A stretch of DNA of 64,000 nt from Plasmopara viticola (GCA_001695595.3 MBPM02000193.1:1-64000), one strand, 5' to 3'; numbered from the stretch's first letter, positions 13,131 to 23,552 are shown. Notes: generated from the sequence alone by a model not told the origin. Made by a program: numbers and translations.

Positions 13131-14789
13131 AATGCCCTCCTTTCTGGAAATGCTGCGACACTCTCAGCTGCGATATGGTCGTGAGTAAATACAACCAGGT
13201 TAACGCCCCAGTCTTGCGCAGCAGTAGGATTCAGTAGCCATTGAGTTGTGACCGACTATGGATACATTAAAAGACGCGTTGATGTTCGGTGCACCTTCGC
13301 GACTCAACCTTTGGATGCACCGTCATGAGCGCAAGCATCCGAACTCTTCCTCGTATTTTCCTGTTGTTTGCCTTAGTGCTCCTTTTTTTATTATATTACC
13401 TTCTTGCAGCGCAAATGTCTGTATCACCTTCTATGCTTCCTCACGGGGATAATAGATGTATTCTGGTGGCGGTTGAAGCAGCATATTAATAACTAAAGTT
13501 GATCGTGTAGCTCAAGTTATGAGGGGGTGTGGCGATACTGGAAGGGTGTGTGTTCAAATTTCGGGTGCGGTCAAATTCCAGAACAGATTACAGAGGTGGG
13601 GGTGCAGCTCTTCCAAAAAAGGGTGTGTCTATACCGGCTTCATAAATTTAATGCAAGTGAAGCAATCCATCGAGTCCACCCTAAAAAAAGTTGTAGCGGG
13701 AAAGGGACTTAAGTAGGGAAGCTCTTCGTGCGAAGACGTTTTGAGCATTCAATGAAGATGGTAGTTTATGACACAACTAATCGTTAAAAAAGTAAAGTAA
13801 TTTGCCAATAACGTAAATGTGTGTGTGGTCCACCAATCCACTTTTATTCACGCGATGGCCACTTAAGAGCCAAGCAAAGTCGTAGCTGCTGAGACCATCA
13901 TTGACAAGTAAGAGGGTTCGCATGACCGTAATGGATCTGTCTGATAGCTATGCAATCCAGCAATGACACAATTTTGGTTCGATATCGAATGTTCGACGTT
14001 TCCAACCCACTGACAATTTTTGCTTTAAAATTGACTGCAATACTCCACAGGCATTATTGTGAAGGCTTTATGCCTTTCCAACTCAATTAGGAGCGGCGTT
14101 GATACTCATGAGCAACAGCTCAGTGATGCCGAAATCGTCGAAATTCATTTAGTCCGACACTTCTGGCAATGTCTTAAATTGAGGTGCACTAACCATTACA
14201 CAACATTGAGCTAACCTGTCAACTATTTCTGTAGATATGGTATTTTCATTATTCAAGCGATCATTTGTGATGTCCAGGGATTATTCCGCATTGCATTTCT
14301 ATTTTTATCTAGCGGTGCAGTCTTGGCATCTATTTGTGGTACCATTTAAGTCCTACACGAATTCCTACATCTTGCGAAACTTTGTACCCGTATTTGATTG
14401 CTCTATGCATTCCACCTGTAGAACTTTGCCATCCAATGTGCTTTGCGGACCTATATTATCAACATGTGTAGCTATGTCACCCACAATTATATGCAAACGT
14501 AAGCATTTCACTACGGGCGTTCATTACTCGCAAAGAAAAGCTCGAAGAGACTGTTGTGTACGACTGGTTTGAAGAGAGTGTCTTTTTTATACGACTGGCG
14601 TCGCTTTTACCTTGACACTCCATACAACTGTTTGGCCGGTGAGGCTAAATCAGTATTGTTAAAATTACACCGCTAAATGCACGCTAAACAGGTGGATGGC
14701 TTCACACTAATTACAATTACGTCACAGTAAGTAATTACATATGGTAGCCGTTCATTGGTCAAGATGAATATGTTCACTTCGGGTTTTAC
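13131..14789. other. spacer between MULE and Copia remnants, no gene seen
   Basis: Several 60-110 codon frames occur (the longest on the plus strand at 14237-14572), none with a recognisable domain. The first few hundred bases may hold the decayed N-terminal part of the MULE protein. The last part, before 14790, should contain the Copia left LTR and primer-binding site, but I could not delimit an LTR pair. Confidence 0.45.
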
Positions 14790-17700
14790 TTTCTACTTAA
14801 CAGATTGACAGTCGCAACAAGCCTGCCTTCTCAAGCAACGTTCTCGCCCAATATGAACAAGCGCACCGAAGTCCTCCTAGGAAGTGGTAGCTTTTACCAC
14901 CGGGAGTTTAAAATGAGGATGACCCTGGAGCGGAAGGGTCTTTTGGGACACATCATGGCCGTCAAGGAAGAGAAGGACGTCACGGAGGCGTGGCTTATTA
15001 ACGATGCCAAGGGCTAGGCATCATTGCTCAAGGCGTTGAGGTCCAGCACCAGATCAAATTCGGGCAGCTACGCGTGCTATGGAGGCGTGGGGAACCCTCC
15101 GCGATTTCTTCAATCGCTCGACTCTTCACATCGTGTTGTGATGACTCGTCGACAACATGAGTTCAAGATGGAAAGTGAAATAAGCATGGCAGAGCATCTG
15201 GACTCTTTTCACGAGCTAGTAGTGGGACAACAGACTACGGGAGAGTAAATTGATAAGTCACGCCAGCTGGTGGTACTTCTCAGCAGTCTACCTTCGGAGT
15301 ATGACTTGAATTTGTCAATTGTGGAGAATGCAAGGGACATTTCGTTGACAGAAGTCAAGAAGAAGCTGCTCAATGAGTCAGAGAAGCTGCAGAGGAAAGA
15401 AGCTACAGAGAAAGCGTTTCGCGTAAATGGAAATGCTAGAAGATTCAAAGGTGGACGGGACAATGGACGAAAGAGTGGTCCTCCACGCAATAACGGCGGA
15501 TTCAAAGGCAAGTGCTTCAACTGTGCCCAGTTTGGACACATGAAGCGATACCGCCCGGCTGGTAAACGATTCAACAGCGACGACACGGTGTTTGCTGTTG
15601 GTGAAGGGAGGTCATCAGGATGGCTGATTGACAGTTGAGCAACTTCCCACATGACCCCACACAGGAAGGACTTCTTTGATTACAAGGGCCTAGAAGCTAG
15701 CATCAAAGTTAAGATTGCAGACGGGAAAAAGTTGCTTGTCAAAGGAGCCGGCACGGTAAAATTGACTGGTTTGAACGGAAATAGGATTCACATGGTTGAA
15801 GTTCTGCACATTTCCGGACTCGACAGAAGGTTGCTGTCGGTTGGCAAGCTGGCAGAGCGTGGCATGAGTGTGGAATTGCTTGCGTTCGTCATGTGTCATT
15901 TGGAACAAGAAGCAAGCAATTGCGTCGGGCATAAAGGTTGGAAAGTCGTATTTTCTTGACTGTGAGCAAGAAGAAGCATGTATCGTTGAATATGCCGGGG
16001 CTGACAATCAAAGGAAGCTTTGGCATGCACGCATGGGGCACCCCAGCAAGGATGCGCTGAAAAGGACAGAGCGATTAACTAATGGTATCCCAATTGTCAA
16101 GCAAAGTGTGGAAATATTGTGTGCCGGCTGTTTGAAGGGCAAGAAGACGATCACGGTTTTCCGTCTCGTTCACTGACAAAGACGACACGTGTGTTGGAGC
16201 GTTTTCACACAGATGTCATGGGGCCAATGAGAATATTCCGAAGGGTGGTGCCAAACACATTCTCACGTTTGTGGATGAATTTTCACGATATGTTGCATTT
16301 TTTCTGATCAAGAGCAAGAGTGAAGTGGCTGGCAAGTTCAAGAAGTTTCTGACGATATACGAAAACCAGTGGGGTGGACGACTAAGATGTTTGCGATCCG
16401 ACAACGGAATCGAGTTCGTCAACAGAAAAATGGCTGGAATATGTCAAGTGAATGGCATTGTACACCAGCGCTCCGCCCCATACAGCCCGCAGCAGAACGG
16501 AGTGGCGGAGCGTATGAACAGGAGAATTATGAAGAAAGCCCGCAGCATGTTACACCCAAGAGCGTTTCGACGGAATGGTGGGCGGAAGCGGTAAATACAG
16601 CGGTTTATTTAACTAATCAAGTCAGCAATACGGTCCATCCATCACGCCGTACGAGCTAGCTTTCAAGATGAAGCCTCGAATGGATCACCTGCGCGTGTTT
16701 GATTCGCAAGGCTACGCTCATATTGACGATGCGAAACGGACCAAATTGGAACCCAAGAGCTTCAAGTGTATGTTTCTTGGCTATGCAGAGAATGTCAAGG
16801 GCTATCGCTTGTTTGACTTGAAAAATGCCAAGTTTAAAGTGACCCGCTCTGTAAAGTTGGATGAGCGTGAGGCCAGCGGCATCAATGGCGCGCAAGAGCT
16901 TAAGCCGGAAACAATTGTCTAAGTTATTAAGGATGGTGATGTTGTCAATGTTCAGCATCAAGTGGATCGACAGTCAGTTGCGGACGATCCCATGGGAGCT
17001 GTCGAAGAGACAGTCGAGGATGTTGATCTCGATGATGTGGATCATACGCCAAGCGCCGTTGTACAGCGGCTAATGCCTTCTGAGAGCCCTGTACGAAACA
17101 GGCTTAAGCTAACGGAGTATCATCAACCTTCCCAAGTGCAACAGGAAGATCGTTCGGTGTTTCGGCCTGAAGTGGAGCGAACACAAATAAGACGTGAGCC
17201 AGTGCTAATGCTAAGAAACGGCTTCGATGGTGGAGAGTCAACAGAAGGCAGTGAGGGCCCACCGACTCCAAAGCGTGCTAGGATTGACGAAGATGGACTA
17301 ATTGCGGAAGCCTTTCTTGCCTATGCCGTGGAAATTGACGATGAGACAGACTCACCGAACACTTATACTCAAGCAATGGAAAGCGACGATGCAATGAAAT
17401 AGCGTGAAGCAACGAATGCTGAGCTTCGCTTTCACGAAGAGAATAAAACGTGGACATTGCAGCCACGAGGGAAGATTGGACGAACAATTGGATCACGATG
17501 GGTTTTTGCCAAGAAGCGTGATCAGAATGGCGCTATCGTGCGATACAAGGCACGACTGGTCGCGAAAGGTTTCAGGAAGAAGTATGGCGTTGACTTTTTC
17601 GAGACGCATTCCCCGGTTGCCAACATGAAATCGATTCGAATAATTCTCGCGGTATGTGTTGAATGTGGCTATCAAATGGAACAGCTGGACGTCGACACGG

Positions 17701-18449
17701 CTTTTCTCAATAGCGTGTTGACGGACAACGTTTTTATGGAAGTTCCGCTTGGTGTCGACAACGCTCAAGGATACATATGTCAACAGAACAATGCTATTCG
17801 CAGACTGAATCAAGCAGCGAGTGCTTGGAACTAGACAATACATCGTGTCTTCGTCAGGAATGGCTTTAAGAGTTGCGGAGCAGATCAATGTGTTTATGTC
17901 AAGAGCACTAAAGAAGGTTTTGCTTACGTTGGATTATATGTGGATGACATGATTATCGCAGCAAGGAGCAGCAAAATTTAAATCAAGTACAGGATGTACT
18001 CAAGAATGCTTTCAAGATGAAGGAACTTGGTCAGGCGGAATTTATTTTGGGTATGGAAATTGATCACGACAGGTCAGCTGGAATATTGATGATCGAACAG
18101 ACTCGCTACATCGATGATGTGGTCAAGCGATTCGGTCAACAAGAGGCCGAGAGTGTTGAAAACCCATGCGTATCAGGATTGAAGCTGTCGTCAAAGCAGT
18201 CACCCACAACGGAGGCTTGCTGTACATAACGACATGCACTCGGCCTGATATTGCATAAGTGGTGACACAGCTATCACGTTTTCTGAAGAACCCAGGACTA
18301 CAACATTGGAGCGCAGCAATTCGAGTAGTACGGTATCTGAAGACCACGCGTCAAATCGGTATCGTCTTCCGAGGAAGTGGAAGCGTTGCGGTCAAAGCAT
18401 ACTCGGATGCAGATTGGGGCAGCAACACGGATGACAGAAGTATATACCT
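14790..18449 (+). pseudogene. Ty1/Copia retrotransposon gag-pol, decayed and 3'-truncated
   Basis: Domains follow Copia order across several frames. A gag N-terminus (SGSFYHREFKMRMTLERKG) lies near 14885 and a zinc knuckle near 15513 (CFNCAQFGHMKRYR, last Cys replaced by Arg). The protease active site is WLIDS followed by a TGA where Gly is expected (near 15638). A GAG-pre-integrase HHCC region (LWHARMGHPS, CAGCLKGKK) lies near 16020-16145. The integrase core keeps HTDVMGP, SDNGIEF and NGVAERMN (16207-16515). Reverse transcriptase shows RYKARLVAKGF and QLDVDTAFLN, with YVDDM near 17940. RNase H is seen from LGMEID near 18050 to YSDADWGSNTDDRS. Homology stops inside RNase H at about 18449, exactly where a different AT-rich sequence begins, and no downstream LTR follows. 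The element is dead. Confidence 0.92.
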
Positions 18450-18490
18450 TAAAGCGGCATTCGTGCCTTCGGCCCAAACTGCCGCTTTAA
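18449..18490. repeat. Perfect 11-bp inverted repeat at the PLV left boundary
   Basis: The arms TTAAAGCGGCA and TGCCGCTTTAA flank a 20-nt loop. The structure begins at the point where Copia RNase H homology ends, so it may be a terminal feature of the viral element. No matching copy was seen near the right limit. Confidence 0.6.
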
Positions 18491-18917
18491 CCTTCATGTT
18501 TCTCCCACAGCTAAATCTCTATCCTATATTAGAACTTAGCCCTCTTAACCCATCATCCTTAACCCACAGACAAATCATCAACCCAATTACCCGTAAGCAT
18601 TAATCACATCCCTATATAAAAAACACACCTCTAAACCTTCCATCATTACCCTCACAGACAAATCAACATTTCTATTAACCTGAAGCACTTAGAGTAGCGA
18701 TAATATCCTCTTCAGACAAAGATGTAGTTTGAAATGAATAAAGATAAACGAAATAAAAAAATCAGTTGTGATTGTGCTGGTAAACAACATTTGAAGAGAG
18801 CAAAACATAAAAACTGGTTAGAAAACAATTAAATAAATTGAATTAATATTTTTAATTCTAATATAAATTTACTAATATACTATAAGCATACCCCATACCC
18901 AATACACCATATCAAAA
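18491..18917. other. non-coding left end of the PLV with upstream region of the first gene
   Basis: The stretch is C-rich on this strand, then very AT-rich. The motif CACAGACAAATCA is repeated imperfectly near 18568 and 18655. The last 100 bp before the ATG at 18918 is AT-rich with TATA-like runs and could hold the promoter of the split gene. No coding frame was seen. Confidence 0.45.
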
Positions 18918-20393
18918 ATGTCAGTAATTTTAGAGTTCGGAAAATATAAAGGAAAATCTCTTGAGGAAGTCTATGAGCAAGATGCGTCATACTGTCGATG
19001 GTTATACAACCAGCAAACAGAAGACTCTGATATCAAACGGTTTTTACAAGGTAAGTTCCAAGATGGAGATGATAGCTATATTATGCGGTGGGGCAAACAT
19101 AAGAACAAATCCGTCAAGTAATAATGTAATGTATTACGTTATCGCGTTGCCAAGGTATGCACGTGCTAGGCTCTGTCTAGCTAGTCCACGGCATAGAGTG
19201 GTGTCCGCATACGTCGAGTCTCGTTCGGCGGGCAGTGCATCCAGCACCGAGGTCGTATGGATCTTCCATTTCTTTCGGTCTTGTGCAAGGGTACGTACCA
19301 CTTCGAGGTCTTGTGCTATCCGGAGTCGAAAGCCGGAGCCACGGGAAACAAGGTTGTGGTCGAGTGTCGAGGGGAGCGTGGTGCGGGGACGTCCGCGCCA
19401 TTTTGCTGCGGTGGAGAAGAAGTAGGCACGCATCTGGAGGTTAGCTGGAATGTCGGGATAGCGGCGAAGTACATGGCCAAACAGGCGCCAGCGAGCTTGT
19501 GTCAGTCGTAGTCTCAGCGGCCGCTCATCACAGAGGTCGTAGAGTCTTGCATTCGAAATGGGTCGGGGGTAGCGATAGCCAAGAGCGTAGCGAAGCTGGC
19601 GGCGATGGAAACTCTCGAGGCCGTGGAGCTCTGACTTGGTAAGAGCCCAGTTGTACAGCAGAATTGGTAGAACGTAGGTGTTGTACAATCGAATGCGTGT
19701 CTTGGGTGAGATGAACGTGGGGCGGAGCCAGACGGACCAGAGGCGGTGGAGCGCGAGGGTGGCCAGGGACTTGCGTCGGGATAGATCTTTAATATCGCCG
19801 AGGAGTGTTCCGAGCTTCTAAGTGTGGTGCCAGGTTTCTTCTCGGGATCGGGCGTGTCGAGTGGCGCCCGACGGGTTGCAGTGGCGGCGGATTTCGGTGA
19901 CTTCGGTCTTGGCTTTTTTTTTTTTTTTCAAGGTTAGAAGGAAGTCATCAATGCGGTGCTCACCTCTATCGTAGATCTTGGTTTCTCGGAGGCCAAGGAT
20001 ATCGACGCGGTAGCGCCGGAGATCTTCGGGGAGTGTTTCGTGCTTCTTGCGCTTCGAACCTAGAGAATTCACATTAAAGGAGCCAATCCGGATGCGGTTG
20101 GCGCGGTTAAGGGCGTGGAAGGGGGTTTGGCCTGGTGCTGGAGACCGTCGCGTCGAGGGTGAGACTCGTTAGAGACCTGCAGATGCCCGAGAGCACCTGC
20201 CCGAAGCGCGCGAGCATTAAGCCCCCGCGCTTGGAAGGAGGGCGTCACCCCAACCTTTTCCGAAAAATCCGTCAAGTGGATTGTTGAAAACGATACCCAA
20301 TATTTCAATTGGATGTGTAAAAATGAATACATCAAGAATAAATGTCCCTCATTGAAAGAAAACTTGAACGAATTTGGTGTAGAATTAAATTAA
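18918..20393 (+). pseudogene. Exonuclease-X C-terminal/DUF3820-like small protein, split by a LINE
   Basis: The 5' part (18918-19119) encodes FGKYKGKSLEEVYEQD followed by YCRWLYNQ, and the start of a second unit (MRWGKHKNKSVK). The reading frame resumes at 20278 with WIVENDTQYFNWMCKNEY and ends at TAA 20391-20393. Each half fits the pattern F/W-G-K-x-K-x-K-S followed by a D-x-x-Y-x-x-W/F-x segment, seen in DUF3820 and exonuclease-X C-terminal domains, so the ancestral product of 105 residues had two such units. Such small domains occur in bacterial exonucleases, phages and large DNA viruses and are thought to bind or process nucleic acid; the exact role here is unknown. Removing the LINE and one 13-bp target duplication restores the frame exactly, so the gene was intact when the LINE landed. 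Confidence 0.75.
19120..20264 (-). mobile_element. Internally deleted non-LTR retrotransposon (LINE) with 13-bp TSD
   Basis: The element is read on the minus strand. Near its 5' end is the start of an apurinic-type endonuclease (IRIGSFNVNSLGSKRKK, then RRYRVDILGLRETKIYD). At its 3' end is a reverse-transcriptase tail of about 230 residues (RIRLYNTYVLPILLYN, GLESFHRRQLRYALGYRYPR and RWRLFGHVLRR). The catalytic middle of the endonuclease and the fingers/palm of the RT are absent, so it is not autonomous. The same 13 bases, AAATCCGTCAAGT, flank it at 19107-19119 and 20265-20277. The 3' terminus has a short simple-repeat tail. A run of T (about 19913-19929) marks the deletion joint. The target was the DUF3820-like viral gene, so insertion followed PLV integration or occurred in a circulating copy. 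Confidence 0.88.
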
Positions 20394-20446
20394 TCGAATT
20401 ATTTTTTTTGACTGAAATCTCCATGTTCACATCGTTGGGTACTATC

Positions 20447-20590
20447 CTTGGGTGTGGTTTCCTTATCCCAAGGTATTCCATTCTTATACCTGGGTATGGT
20501 TTCCTCATCCCGAGGAATTCCATTCTTATCCATGGAGATGACATACTTATCCATGGGTATGCCATCTCAAGGTATGATAGTCTCATCAAC
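20447..20590. repeat. 21-bp minisatellite with internal dyads
   Basis: About six to seven degenerate 21-bp units occur in tandem, such as GGTTTCCTTATCCCAAGGTAT and TCCATTCTTATACCTGGGTAT, with a 42-bp super-period. Many carry a small palindromic core (CCCAAGG, CCTGGG, CCATGG). As 21 is divisible by three, both strands are open with heptad-like translations, but no promoter or conserved start supports a protein. It lies just after the split DUF3820-like gene and before the Crinkler 3' end. Confidence 0.8.
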
Positions 20591-20596
20591 AGACCT

Positions 20597-20720
20597 CAAC
20601 CACAGCGGTTTCTCATATACGCAGTCGATCCACCGTCCTCGCACCGTTGATCCACTGCTCTCAACCACAGCTGTTTTCTCAAACGCAGTCGATCCACCGT
20701 CCTCGATTCACTGCCTCGAT
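20597..20720. repeat. Two imperfect 61-bp direct repeats
   Basis: The block CTCAACCACAGCGGTTTCTC followed by CGCAGTCGATCCACCGTCC (from 20598) is repeated from 20659 with few changes. The repeat is unlike the AT-rich viral genes and may mark the boundary between viral sequence and the Crinkler-bearing segment. The remaining bases to 20954 show no recognisable gene. Confidence 0.65.
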
Positions 20721-20954
20721 CGATCGTATGTCCTCGAAAGTCAGTTTGGTTCATACATGTGCTGTAACATTGGTCAACTCCTTGTCGCGATTCAGCAGGT
20801 TATTAGATCATACAGGTGATCAGAACCAACGAGCTTTTTGGAATCAATACATTGTTCAACAAGTAGCTGAGGATAGGAGGCAAATCGCTACCACCACAAC
20901 ACTATCGGCTTAGACAGGCTATCAGAGAAAAGCTTAATTCTGCAGCACATGGTT

Positions 20955-22784
20955 TCACGGACTCCAGGTTGCGACATACGCAACGTACAACAGCACTTGG
21001 GTCGGAGGATCAGCTGGAGCAAGTCGAAATTTATCACTGGTCTCCTTGTCTGGCACCACCGCAATATATCTGGCACCGTCCGGAAACATCTTCGCATACT
21101 TGTCAAGTGCCACTGAGTCAATTTTATGATTGTCGGACTTCGTTATTTGGATCAAGCCAACCACGTTATGTTCCCCACCCATGTTCAGCTTGGCAACACT
21201 GTCGATAGTCTCCAAACAACGTGTGCAGGGATACCAATAGTCGACATCCGCAAGTTGCTGCATGATTGCTTCGCATTCCGCTGCATCAGTGCCTTCATAG
21301 AGATACGCGTTGGCTTCGAATTCCAACGCAGCATATGTATGCTGGTTCTTTTTTCTTCGGTCGTACGTCCTCACCTGCAACTCGAGCTTCTGTCCGTCTC
21401 TTGCCATCGCATGCACGTAATTCTCGAATGCAATTCCCATCAACCCATCGTCGCCAAGCATGCGACCTTTTGACCACAACTCCTCATAGTAGGATGGCGC
21501 TACGATTTTGCCAAGTTGCCTCAACGCATACTCGGAGGTGATCACACAAAGCCACTCCCCACAATCCAAATACTTCATCAAATCGCTTGTCTTGTCGTGC
21601 AATCGGGTTGTCGTCATACGTAAGCGATCAACTTGACGCACCGACGCGAGCCCGTACTGAGTATTGAGCAGTTCTGCAGTATACTTACAGACGACAGCAA
21701 TTGCTTGGTTGATTGCAAGCCTGGTAGCATTCGTTCCCGACAAGAAATCGCGCAAGTTTCCACCCGAGAAGTAGTATCTCTCCTTGATATCGTGTTCGGT
21801 CCAACTCATGCGCGCGCCAATCTTATTCAGATCCGATTTCGACCAAAAGGGAACGAGACATTGTCTGAGTACGGGAAGGTCGTCGTCCTTCATTGGGTAC
21901 TGGACAGACGTGGCAAGCAATTGGAACCGCGCCAGCCGTCCAAAGTTGGCTTTGACGTCGTCGTGCGTGAACCCATCCAGGCACAATTCATCCGCTATGC
22001 CAAGCAAATGGTCAACTTCTTTTACTTCCAACACGTTCTCTCGCCGGTATTGCTTGTTGTTTGCATCCAGATACAGCAAGGAGAATCCTTCCTTTTTCAG
22101 CTTCCGAAACAAGACGACGCGTTTCTGTTGAAGCAAAGCCATGTAGAACGCAAACAACACGACCATCGTGCTCTTCCCAACACCAGGTGTCCCCACAAAC
22201 ACAGTGCTGAGCTTCTTTTCCATATGGTCGTTGAATATCTTGATGATGTCCTGCGTTTCCTTCCGAACATAGAACCACGCGGGAAAATCCGGCTCGACGT
22301 GGCGAATGTCGAGTGCGATGCCACCAATTTGCCACCTGCCGATATCCAAGGTGGCTGCAATTGAATCCATCCTCTCGACCTCGATGACAGTCAATGATCT
22401 GGCCTTCTTGCGCGCACATTCCTCATCCCATTGCTCCTGATCAACTTCTGGAACCACCACCAGCACGTGAATTTCGCCTTCGTTTGGCTCAAATCTCTCT
22501 CCAAAGTTCGTCGGGTTCTTGATCCACAACAACGGATTCATGTGCCTGAAGCCTTTCGGATGTCCATGTTCGTCAAGCGTCACAGCTTCCGCGCCATCTC
22601 TATTCAACCACGCGTCGCCCTTCTTGGCGAGGAACAGCTCCAGTTCATCCGGATCGCATGTGATTGTCTTCTTGTTCTTCTTCTGGATGGCTTTCTTCAA
22701 GTCATCCACCGACTCGCTCGCATCAATCGTCACGGAGAAGGCGTTTCCCTTCACACCGACGAGCGCGCAGAACAGCGTCACCAT
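20955..22784 (-). CDS. Crinkler (CRN) family effector with P-loop NTPase and putative nuclease-like tail
   Basis: This is a complete 609-residue protein with no stop or shift. The N-terminal ubiquitin-like CRN header starts MVTLFCALVG, has LFLAK at residues 50-54 and closes with HVLVVVPE at 106-113, the hallmark of host-translocated Crinklers. A P-loop NTPase follows: Walker A GTPGVGKS at 198-205 and a probable Walker B LLGIADE around 260-266. The last third has an acidic residue, IDSVAKL and VVGLIQITKS, the spacing expected for a PD-(D/E)xK nuclease with a Q-x-T variant; this part is inferred. CRNs act inside plant cells, often in the nucleus, and some perturb immunity or cause cell death. 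The gene is GC-richer than its neighbours. It lies 155 bp from a viral ORF on one side and next to repeats on the other. The ATG at 22782-22784 is fixed by the family N-terminus. The long plus-strand frames over it are shadows. Confidence 0.93.
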   Translation of the reverse strand: MVTLFCALVGVKGNAFSVTIDASESVDDLKKAIQKKNKKTITCDPDELELFLAKKGDAWLNRDGAEAVTLDEHGHPKGFRHMNPLLWIKNPTNFGERFEPNEGEIHVLVVVPEVDQEQWDEECARKKARSLTVIEVERMDSIAATLDIGRWQIGGIALDIRHVEPDFPAWFYVRKETQDIIKIFNDHMEKKLSTVFVGTPGVGKSTMVVLFAFYMALLQQKRVVLFRKLKKEGFSLLYLDANNKQYRRENVLEVKEVDHLLGIADELCLDGFTHDDVKANFGRLARFQLLATSVQYPMKDDDLPVLRQCLVPFWSKSDLNKIGARMSWTEHDIKERYYFSGGNLRDFLSGTNATRLAINQAIAVVCKYTAELLNTQYGLASVRQVDRLRMTTTRLHDKTSDLMKYLDCGEWLCVITSEYALRQLGKIVAPSYYEELWSKGRMLGDDGLMGIAFENYVHAMARDGQKLELQVRTYDRRKKNQHTYAALEFEANAYLYEGTDAAECEAIMQQLADVDYWYPCTRCLETIDSVAKLNMGGEHNVVGLIQITKSDNHKIDSVALDKYAKMFPDGARYIAVVPDKETSDKFRLAPADPPTQVLLYVAYVATWSP

Positions 22785-22939
22785 GTTTCCAATTGCTTTC
22801 TGTGAGTGAGGGACCTTCTCTCTATCCGTATTTCAGCCAATCAAATGGTGCAACCCACTGTTGGGTTTTTGACATCACCCAACTGGGTGATTGAACAACT
22901 GCAGATACAAATATATCTATTTATATAGACACAAAAATC
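22785..22939. promoter_or_regulatory. Crinkler upstream region with two hairpins
   Basis: Two short dyads lie 65-105 bp upstream of the CRN ATG: AACCCA/TGGGTT at 22852-22867 and CACCCA/TGGGTG at 22876-22889. A CCAAT sequence (plus-strand sense) sits at 22838-22842. The dyads share the ACCCA/TGGGT half-site and could be a regulator site. The same gap must also hold the 5' flank of the plus-strand small ORF at 22940, preceded by TATATCTATTTATATAG. Confidence 0.4.
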
Positions 22940-23059
22940 ATGGATATTACATATCTATCCGATACCGATGATACTGGTTATGTTGAAGATGCCGAACAAC
23001 AGGAACCGGTAGATACCGAAATACCGAGTGATTTATATGAGTACTCGAAAATAGAATAG
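22940..23059 (+). CDS. Small acidic 39-residue ORF
   Basis: The frame starts MDITYLSDTDDTGYVEDAEQ and ends with TAG at 23057-23059. Fourteen of 39 residues are Asp or Glu and there is no hydrophobic segment. It follows a TATA-like AT run. Viral-type AT-rich composition and position suggest a small PLV gene, or the start of a gene truncated by an early stop. No family is recognised. It could also be chance. Confidence 0.4.
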   Translation: MDITYLSDTDDTGYVEDAEQQEPVDTEIPSDLYEYSKIE

Positions 23060-23150
23060 CATTCCGCATCTGACATAATACAGCTCTGTAAAAAAATTGA
23101 TTTAATTAGTGCAAGTATCAATAAGTGTCAGTTTATAAAGGAAAAGCACA

Positions 23151-23540
23151 CTAATGCGGGAAAACACGTATTTTGTCGTATCCGTCATAATATTTGAACA
23201 CAACTCCATCAACTTTATCATTTCGGATGTTCTCAATGATCGCTTTACGCAACATACGATTATGTCCAGTATCAATGCACCATTGTTTGTATCTGGCATT
23301 CAGTATTGTTAGTGGAATTTCGAGATAATCTCCTTTGCTAACAAATCCATCTTTGAGTAAACCTTTTCTATCTTTTGTGAAGATCTCTTCTTTGAAGTAT
23401 TTTGAAATGGATGATTCAACCTTTTTTTGAGCCACTTCAGAACGCAAAAACTCCAATTCTTTCATTATCACATCGATTCTATCATCTTTTGGAGCAACTT
23501 CATCCACTTCAGATCCTCTGTATCGTCTGATTCTATTCAT
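23151..23540 (-). CDS. PLV hypothetical protein, coiled N-terminus plus basic C-terminal domain
   Basis: This 129-residue protein has an Arg-rich start (MNRIRRYRGSE), a predicted coiled helix (IDVIMKELEFLRSEVAQKK) and a C-terminal domain with YLEIPLTILNARYKQWCIDT, then LRKAIIENIRND. The Y-x-x-W-C segment followed by helices recalls the winged-helix tails of D5/P4-type viral primases and other small viral DNA-binding modules, but I would not assign it. It sits 12 bp downstream of the protease gene on the same strand, so the two are probably co-transcribed. The frame is open and AT-rich like the capsid genes. Confidence 0.65.
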   Translation of the reverse strand: MNRIRRYRGSEVDEVAPKDDRIDVIMKELEFLRSEVAQKKVESSISKYFKEEIFTKDRKGLLKDGFVSKGDYLEIPLTILNARYKQWCIDTGHNRMLRKAIIENIRNDKVDGVVFKYYDGYDKIRVFPH

Positions 23541-23552
23541 AATGACTCTATA

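Noticed and set aside
21633..22364. 243-codon plus-strand frame
   Set aside because: Antisense to the intact Crinkler coding sequence; an antisense shadow of a GC-rich gene.
22431..22805. 124-codon plus-strand frame
   Set aside because: Also antisense to the Crinkler N-terminus.
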